DNA of 18,747 nucleotides from Anaerococcus vaginalis (GTDB taxonomy: Bacteria > Bacillota > Clostridia > Tissierellales > Peptoniphilaceae): positions 1-18,747 of the forward strand of contig JAGZMY010000021.1 in NCBI GenBank assembly GCA_018363915.1, in the 5' to 3' direction. This document shows, piece by piece, positions 13,711 to 18,747 of the stretch. The position numbers and the translations under genes were made by a program. Every line of letters begins with the position of its first letter. Within the stretch, counting starts at the first letter, position 1. The notes under the pieces are model-generated. The model saw only the letters and a program-made list of their open reading frames with translations, made no database searches and was not told the DNA's origin.

Positions 13711-14247
13711 TTAAATTTCAAAAATTGGAAGTTTTTCTAAAAATATTATATCGTCCCTCTTAGCTGCATCTCCTTCTGCAAGAATCGCAAGTTTTTGAAC
13801 AACTTCTCCCCCTGCTTTTTTCACAAGATTTTCTAAAGCTTTTATAGATTCTCCTGTGGAAATTACATCATCAACTAGGGCTACTTTCTTTCCTTTTATT
13901 TTTTCTACATCTTTAAAATCCAAAAATAATTTTTGGGTATTTTTTGTTGTAATTGAATTTACTTCTACACTTACAGGATTTTCCATGTAGGATTTTTGTG
14001 ATTTTCTTGCAACTACAAATGATTTTTCTCCAATATTTCTTGCAATTTCATGTGCAAGGGCTATACCTTTTGCTTCTGCTGTAAGAATTATATCGCAATC
14101 AATTTTTTTACTTAATTCATATCCTGCTTTTGTTGCAAGCTCCGTATCTCCCAATAAAACAAATGATGCAATTTTTAAATTATCTGATATTTGTATTATT
14201 GGCAAATTTCTTTCGACTCCACACACATTTAATTTGTAATAATCCAT
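13711..14247 (-). CDS. Purine-type phosphoribosyltransferase (Apt/Xpt-like)
   Basis: A 178-residue type I phosphoribosyltransferase. The PRPP-binding loop VALVDDVISTGES is at 122-134, and the preceding strand IILTAEAKGIALAHEIA (53-69) and VVARKSQKSYM (78-88) match the adenine/xanthine PRTase fold. It should join a free purine base to PRPP, making a nucleotide and pyrophosphate. The exact base (adenine, xanthine, guanine) cannot be told from these motifs. It starts eight bases after the permease gene, with AGGAG lying at the permease 3' end, so import and salvage are translated together. It might also be a regulator like PurR, but there is no DNA-binding N-terminal domain. Confidence 0.82.
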   Translation of the reverse strand: MDYYKLNVCGVERNLPIIQISDNLKIASFVLLGDTELATKAGYELSKKIDCDIILTAEAKGIALAHEIARNIGEKSFVVARKSQKSYMENPVSVEVNSITTKNTQKLFLDFKDVEKIKGKKVALVDDVISTGESIKALENLVKKAGGEVVQKLAILAEGDAAKRDDIIFLEKLPIFEI

Positions 14248-14255
14248 AAAATCTC

Positions 14256-15317
14256 CTATAAAATTATAAATTTAAGAATTACTCCTGCTACAAGTCCCAT
14301 AAAAGGATCGCTTGCTGCAGTTGTTGCCATAGCTATACCTGCAACTAATATTGTATCGCCTCCTGCTGCAAAAGCAAGATTTGCATTTGTTGGAACAGTT
14401 ACAAGAGCGCCAAGTACAAATAAAAATCCGTGGATTGATTCTCCTGGAACATATTTTCCAAGTTTTGGCAAAAATCCCATAAACATTATTACACCAAGAA
14501 TTGCCATCATCAAAATTCCAGAATTAATTGGATTATCGCTTGCTCCTGTTGCAGAAATTATAGCCTCAACTGGTGCTCCACCAAAAAGTGAAGAAACAGA
14601 ATCAGCAAGACCTGAATAAATTGTCAAATGGTCAATATTTGCAGTTAAATTTCCATCTCCAAGAGATGCTGTAATATTTCCAAAGGCAATATTTGCACCA
14701 ATTGTAAGGCAAGCAAGAGATAAAGAACCTCTGATAACTTTTTTATTTAAAATAGGTTTTTTAATAGAAAGTTTTCTTTCTTCTTTTTTAATCTCTTTTC
14801 CTATTTCCATTTTCATAATATTTGCATAAATTGAAGAAATAACAACAGAAATTATAATAGTGTAAACAAGATTTCTTCCAGAAACAAAATATGTTATAAG
14901 GGCTGAAATTATAGAAATTAAACTTACCATTTTTGTTTCAAGTTTTAGTCCATCAATTGCAATTTTTGCAAGAATCAATCCAACTCCTGCCATCATTCCA
15001 TTTAATACATAAACTCCAGCCAAATCAACAATAAAATTTAAGCTACCAGTAATTCCAAGTATGGACATAATAATTCCTGCCCAAAATACAACCGACAATC
15101 TTTCCCTAATATTATCGCCATAAGATCCTGCAAGGGCAATTGTTTCAGCTTGCATAGAAATTGGAATTGGAGATTGCAAAAGCATACAAGCAACTACTCC
15201 CACAGCAAAACCAAGCGAAGTTGGAAATGCAGAAAAACCTACCGAAAGTGCCAAAAGTGCTTGGGGAATTCCATTAATTACAACCCCCAAGGCTGCCATA
15301 ATGTCATTAAAAGTCAT
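14256..15317 (-). CDS. NCS2-like nucleobase permease
   Basis: A 353-residue integral membrane protein, almost wholly hydrophobic with about ten or more membrane segments. Features such as LLQSPIPISMQAETIALAGS near the N-terminus and SVSSLFGGAPVEAIISATGAS in the second half (the latter split here: SVSSLFGGAPVEAI) resemble the substrate-binding regions of xanthine/uracil/guanine (NCS2/AzgA) permeases. At 353 residues it is shorter than the usual 420-460. AGGAGG precedes the ATG. Coupling with a purine phosphoribosyltransferase supports purine uptake, but the substrate is inferred from context. Confidence 0.75.
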   Translation of the reverse strand: MTFNDIMAALGVVINGIPQALLALSVGFSAFPTSLGFAVGVVACMLLQSPIPISMQAETIALAGSYGDNIRERLSVVFWAGIIMSILGITGSLNFIVDLAGVYVLNGMMAGVGLILAKIAIDGLKLETKMVSLISIISALITYFVSGRNLVYTIIISVVISSIYANIMKMEIGKEIKKEERKLSIKKPILNKKVIRGSLSLACLTIGANIAFGNITASLGDGNLTANIDHLTIYSGLADSVSSLFGGAPVEAIISATGASDNPINSGILMMAILGVIMFMGFLPKLGKYVPGESIHGFLFVLGALVTVPTNANLAFAAGGDTILVAGIAMATTAASDPFMGLVAGVILKFIIL

Positions 15318-15355
15318 AAGACCTCCTAAAAATTTATTTTAAAAATCCGAATAAA

Positions 15356-15364
15356 ATTATACCA
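15356..15364 (-). promoter_or_regulatory. Extended -10 promoter of the permease operon
   Basis: Minus-strand TGGTATAAT fits the extended -10 form TGnTATAAT; no clear -35 is present. The predicted leader is only about 30 bases, so no purine riboswitch precedes the operon. Confidence 0.6.
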
Positions 15365-15379
15365 TATTTATAAAATAAA

Positions 15380-15403
15380 AAAAGGCAGAAATTAATCTGC
15401 CTT
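15380..15403 (-). terminator. Terminator of the cyclophilin gene
   Basis: Minus strand AAGGCAGA, loop, TCTGCCTT, then a run of T residues. It begins 5 bases after the stop codon. Confidence 0.85.
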
Positions 15404-15407
15404 AAAT

Positions 15408-15926
15408 TTACATTTTTTCAACTTCAGGATAATCAATTCCCTTTGTATCAACTGTAACTTTTTTAATTTTTACATCTTCAACAGGTCTGTCATTATAATC
15501 TGTTTTTACATTTGCGATTTTATCAATTTCTTCTATGCCTTCAATTATTTTTCCAAATCCTGCATAATCTCCGTCAAGATGTGGACTTTTTTTGTGCATT
15601 ATAAAAAATTGACTTCCTGCAGAATCTGGCATAAATGATCTTGCCATTGATAAAACTCCTTTATCATGGAGCAGATTATTTTCAAAACCATTTGAAGAAA
15701 ATTCTCCTTTTATAGCATATCCAGGGCCACCCATTCCACTTCCTTGTGGATCTCCTCCTTGAATCATAAAATCTTTTATAACTCTATGAAAGATTAAGCC
15801 ATCATAAAAATTATTTTTTATTAATGAAATAAAATTATTTACAGTATTTGGAGCAATTTCTGGATATAATTCAGCTTTAAAGATTGCACCATTTTCCATT
15901 TCAAATGTAACTATTGGATTTTCCAT
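15408..15926 (-). CDS. ppiB: Peptidyl-prolyl cis-trans isomerase, cyclophilin type
   Basis: A 172-residue cytoplasmic cyclophilin that speeds proline isomerisation in protein folding. Active-site motifs: FHRVIKDFMIQGGDPQGSGM (46-65, catalytic Arg48) and MARSFMPDSAGSQFFI (94-109). The later HLDGDYAGFGKI carries His where human CypA has Trp121, as is common in bacteria. No signal peptide. The ATG has AAAGGAG upstream. The gene appears to be monocistronic, with its own promoter and terminator. Confidence 0.95.
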   Translation of the reverse strand: MENPIVTFEMENGAIFKAELYPEIAPNTVNNFISLIKNNFYDGLIFHRVIKDFMIQGGDPQGSGMGGPGYAIKGEFSSNGFENNLLHDKGVLSMARSFMPDSAGSQFFIMHKKSPHLDGDYAGFGKIIEGIEEIDKIANVKTDYNDRPVEDVKIKKVTVDTKGIDYPEVEKM

Positions 15927-15986
15927 TTATTTCTCCTTTAAAATTGTTTTTATTAGAATTTAATTTTCTGTATAGATTCATAATTT

Positions 15987-16016
15987 ATTATACTATTGTC
16001 CTTGATTTTGCCACAA
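15987..16016 (-). promoter_or_regulatory. Putative ppiB promoter
   Basis: Minus strand TTGTGG (16011-16016), 18-base spacer, TATAAT (15987-15992). The -10 is perfect and the -35 is weak. It lies just after the mprF stop codon, and no mprF terminator is seen, so read-through from mprF is also possible. Confidence 0.5.
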
Positions 16017-16018
16017 AA

Positions 16019-18523
16019 TTATTTTGCCTTTTTATTTATAGCATAAAATAAGGTCATTGCAGAAAAAATCAAAGATGAACCTCTAGAATAGGAAAGATAT
16101 TTTTCTTCCCAAAAACTTGCATACTTATCTTTGTAAGCCTTTAGCCCTTCAAATGAATAAAAATGATCTCCTAATTTAAAAATCGTATATACCATTCTCT
16201 CTTGCAAAAACGAATGTCTCATAACTCCTACATTTGAAAGCGGAGCCATGCCAAGATCAAAATATTTTATATTATTTTCTTTCAAATACGTGAAAATATT
16301 TATAAACAAATAATCCATCAAGCCATCAACATTTTCTTCATAACGCATAAGGTCAACTGTTGCCCAATTTTCTACATATATTGGCGATAAATTTGCAAAA
16401 GCAATTATTTTTTGATTAGGATTTTTTATTACAGCAATATCTCCGTTATTCAAATAATCTTTGTCAAAAAATCCCAAAGAAAAGCCCTTCTCTTTGCCTT
16501 CTCCAAGCCAAGAATTAGAAATTTCTTGAAGTCTTTTTATAGTTTTTCCATCAAAAGGTCCTTGTAAAATTTCAAAATTATATCCATCTCTATCAAGTTT
16601 ATTTATGGTTTTTCTTAGATTTTTCTTTTTCTTGCCATCAAGATTAAATTCTTCAAGATTTACATTTGCACTTTCGCCAAATTTCATAAAATTAAAACCA
16701 TACCCATGAACCTTCATAGTTATATCTTTATTTATTTCATAAAAAACAATGTTATAACCCAAATCATCAGTTTCATAAATAAATTTTTCCAAAAGCTCAT
16801 CAAAATATTTTTCATTTCCAATAGGATCACCCATGACAATTACCTTATCGCCCACTGTCCTAATTTGAAGACAAGCTAAATCACATTCATCATTTTTTAA
16901 CCAATAAAGATCCTTATCATCCAAAAAAGAAAGAAATGCTTCTTTGGAACCGCCCTGATTTTTAAGCAAACTTATATACCTATCATAATCAAATTTTTCC
17001 CCAACTTTTAACCTAGGTCTTTGCAAATTCCTAATCAAAAGATAAACGAGAAAATAAATTATTGATATAGTTGCAATTATTGAAATAAAATTATACTCAA
17101 AAGGAATCAGAATAAAATCATTAGCCTCACTAATATTCACATCAATGATAGAGCCACGTTTCAAAATTTTCCCTACATAAACTATGAGCATAAAATTTGT
17201 CAAAAGCAAATCAATAAACCTATCTTCGCTAGCATAAATAAATTGTTTGGTATAAAGTTCATCTTTTGTAAGTAGATTAATTACAAATATTATAAAAATA
17301 TAAATAAGAGTAGATAAACTATAACCAGTTATATAAGTATAGCAAAATACAAGAATTAACATTATGGTATTTAAAAGAAAAGATTTTTTCTGTTTTGAAA
17401 TATAAGCTCTTGCCATAACTATAAATATAAATCCAAAAAGAAGAGATGGAAATTGGTAAATAGCCGATGCTCTTATAGGATTTAATTTTGTAAGAAGACC
17501 TCCACCATAAGCCTTATCTGGCAAAGTAGCAGCCAAAATCATAAAAAGCCCAAAAATATACAACAAAAAAGTATTCAAAACCAAAAGAATATTTTTGAAA
17601 AGTCTTTTTATAAAAGCAGATTCCTTAAATTGAAAAGCAAATGTAAAATTTTTAGTAAAAAATACAAAAGCAAGGCAAAATGGAACAATATAGTAAAACA
17701 TTCTATAAAGAAGAATCCAAGCAAGTGCCAATTCTTGATTTATACCCTGACTTTTTAAAGCAAACAAAATTATAAGGTCAAAAGAACCGATGGCACCAGG
17801 AATCATAGAAATATATCCTACAATATTTGCAGCAACAACCAAAGTTGATAAACTAAGCAAATCAAATTTAATCCCCATTAAATACCCAATAACCACAAAG
17901 GCACTCATAACTCCAAACCATTCAGCAATTGAGATTAAAAATAATTTTATTTGATTTTTTCTAGAAAATTTAATCTTTCCAAAAAAAGACAAAGCCAATA
18001 CAAAAGGAATATACAAACTTGCACCAACAAGCAAAAGCATATAACTTTGTAAATTTGGATTTGAGCGAAATATTAAAGAAATTAAGGAAATAATAGAAAA
18101 AAATGACAAGCCACATGGCAAAAAAACCAAAAGTTGTAAGATTTTTTTCACAAGCTTTGTAGCTTCATGACCTTTTCCATAAAAAGCTGTCCTCAATCCA
18201 ATAGAAATAAATCCACCAAGTCCCAAAAGATCATTGAAATTATTAATGCAAAATCCAGTTTCTCCTATGTATTTTTTATCATAATTATTTCCAAGCTCTT
18301 CATTCAAAATAAAATCATACAAACTTGCTGGAATATTAGCAAAAATTCCATAAATTCCCATAAAAAGCAATGTAATAACCGATAAGCTAGAAAAAATAAA
18401 TTTTACATCATCAACCTTTATTTCTTTGGATATTTTTCTAAATTCAACAATTACAAGAATTAATACAGATATAAAAAATATTTTCTTAAATATTTCCTTA
18501 AAATTACTCAATTTTTCTTTCAT
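16019..18523 (-). CDS. mprF: MprF: phosphatidylglycerol lysyltransferase and flippase
   Basis: An 834-residue protein with the length and two-part layout of MprF (S. aureus about 840). Residues about 1-500 hold some 12-14 membrane segments (the flippase part, with IPGAIGSFDLI typical of the UPF0104 region). Residues about 515-834 are the cytoplasmic DUF2156 acyltransferase-like synthase, with the family signature FDLGMAPLSNVG at 755-766. It transfers an amino acid, usually lysine, from tRNA to phosphatidylglycerol and moves the product to the outer leaflet. This lowers surface negative charge and protects against cationic peptides. Whether lysine or alanine is used cannot be told here. GAGGAAA precedes the ATG. 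It follows the tuf terminator closely. Confidence 0.93.
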   Translation of the reverse strand: MKEKLSNFKEIFKKIFFISVLILVIVEFRKISKEIKVDDVKFIFSSLSVITLLFMGIYGIFANIPASLYDFILNEELGNNYDKKYIGETGFCINNFNDLLGLGGFISIGLRTAFYGKGHEATKLVKKILQLLVFLPCGLSFFSIISLISLIFRSNPNLQSYMLLLVGASLYIPFVLALSFFGKIKFSRKNQIKLFLISIAEWFGVMSAFVVIGYLMGIKFDLLSLSTLVVAANIVGYISMIPGAIGSFDLIILFALKSQGINQELALAWILLYRMFYYIVPFCLAFVFFTKNFTFAFQFKESAFIKRLFKNILLVLNTFLLYIFGLFMILAATLPDKAYGGGLLTKLNPIRASAIYQFPSLLFGFIFIVMARAYISKQKKSFLLNTIMLILVFCYTYITGYSLSTLIYIFIIFVINLLTKDELYTKQFIYASEDRFIDLLLTNFMLIVYVGKILKRGSIIDVNISEANDFILIPFEYNFISIIATISIIYFLVYLLIRNLQRPRLKVGEKFDYDRYISLLKNQGGSKEAFLSFLDDKDLYWLKNDECDLACLQIRTVGDKVIVMGDPIGNEKYFDELLEKFIYETDDLGYNIVFYEINKDITMKVHGYGFNFMKFGESANVNLEEFNLDGKKKKNLRKTINKLDRDGYNFEILQGPFDGKTIKRLQEISNSWLGEGKEKGFSLGFFDKDYLNNGDIAVIKNPNQKIIAFANLSPIYVENWATVDLMRYEENVDGLMDYLFINIFTYLKENNIKYFDLGMAPLSNVGVMRHSFLQERMVYTIFKLGDHFYSFEGLKAYKDKYASFWEEKYLSYSRGSSLIFSAMTLFYAINKKAK

Positions 18524-18557
18524 TTAATTTCCTCATAAAATTTCAATAATAATCTTT

Positions 18558-18586
18558 AAAAAAAGACGGGGACTTCCCCGCCTTTT
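18558..18586 (-). terminator. tuf terminator
   Basis: Minus strand GGCGGGGA, short loop, TCCCCGTC, then seven T residues: a GC-rich 7-8 bp stem about 38 bases after the tuf stop codon. Confidence 0.9.
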
Positions 18587-18620
18587 AATGAAAGTATTTT
18601 ATTTCAAATTTTTAGCTAAA

Positions 18621-18747
18621 TTAAGCTATAACTTTAGAAACAACTCCTGATGCAACTGTTCTTCCACCTTCTCTTACTGCGAATCTTAATCCTTCTTCTA
18701 GAGCGATTGGTTTTTGTAATTTGATTTTGAATGTTGCGTTGTCTCCT
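18621..18747 (-). CDS. tuf: Elongation factor Tu, C-terminal end (partial)
   Basis: Only the last 41 codons are inside the window; the gene continues past the right edge. The translated end GDNATFKIKLQKPIALEEGL followed by RFAVREGGRTVASGVVSKVIA matches the C-terminal barrel (domain 3) of EF-Tu, which carries aminoacyl-tRNA to the ribosome. The stop is TAA at 18621-18623. Confidence 0.95.
   Translation of the reverse strand, partial: GDNATFKIKLQKPIALEEGLRFAVREGGRTVASGVVSKVIA

Noticed and set aside
1..18747. CRISPR arrays, tRNA or rRNA genes, prophage or transposase genes
   Set aside because: None seen: no regularly spaced direct repeats with unique spacers, no cloverleaf sequences, and no integrase or transposase motifs in the predicted proteins.

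Overview
The window is low-GC, dense Gram-positive DNA. Long ribosomal and translation operons, sigma-A type promoters, AGGAGG-like ribosome binding sites, signal peptides and sortase-type C-terminal tails all point to a Firmicute. The cell-wall proteins with tails of the form xxxTG and the general gene style best fit an anaerobic coccus of the Peptoniphilaceae (Anaerococcus, Peptoniphilus or Finegoldia-like). This genus-level guess is inference, not a search result. The window looks chromosomal; no phage, plasmid or transposase gene is visible.

Region 1 (1-3870, minus strand) is the signal-recognition/ribosome-maturation operon ylxM-ffh-rpsP-khpA-rimM-trmD-rplS. It runs from a near-consensus promoter (TTGACA-17-TATACT) at 3826-3854 to a terminator at 55-90. 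The genes are tightly packed, with overlaps of 4, 8 and 29 bp. The promoter is bracketed by two almost identical 19-bp dyads, which suggests control by a repressor (possibly YlxM itself) or a 5'-end mRNA hairpin.

Region 2 (3870-8376) is cell-surface accessory DNA. After a very AT-rich gap with Fur-box-like sequences comes a TTG-started 823-aa coiled-coil wall protein (+). It is convergent with a 314-aa wall protein (-) that carries a 7-residue tandem repeat. Two look-alike terminator hairpins lie between them.

Region 3 (8384-12787) holds a membrane-anchored HtrA protease (-). Divergent from it is a + strand cluster: an XRE repressor, an ImmA/IrrE-type metallopeptidase, an MnmM (YtqB)-like tRNA methyltransferase, and an S41 protease that probably has its own extra promoter. 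The XRE promoter carries a clear array of TTAAATGACT half-sites.

Region 4 (12776-13021) is a 202-bp, GC-richer, highly structured MITE-like element with imperfect terminal inverted repeats. It is bracketed by two identical copies of a 22-bp hairpin sequence that also forms the end of the S41 gene.

Region 5 (13022-18747) is housekeeping: the manganese exporter mntP (+), then on the minus strand a purine-type permease plus phosphoribosyltransferase pair, a cyclophilin, the phospholipid aminoacyltransferase/flippase mprF, and the last 41 codons of tuf at the right edge.

The best candidates for something undescribed are the structured repeat element, the double dyad on the ylxM-ffh promoter, and the XRE/ImmA switch coupled to an RNA modification gene and a protease.
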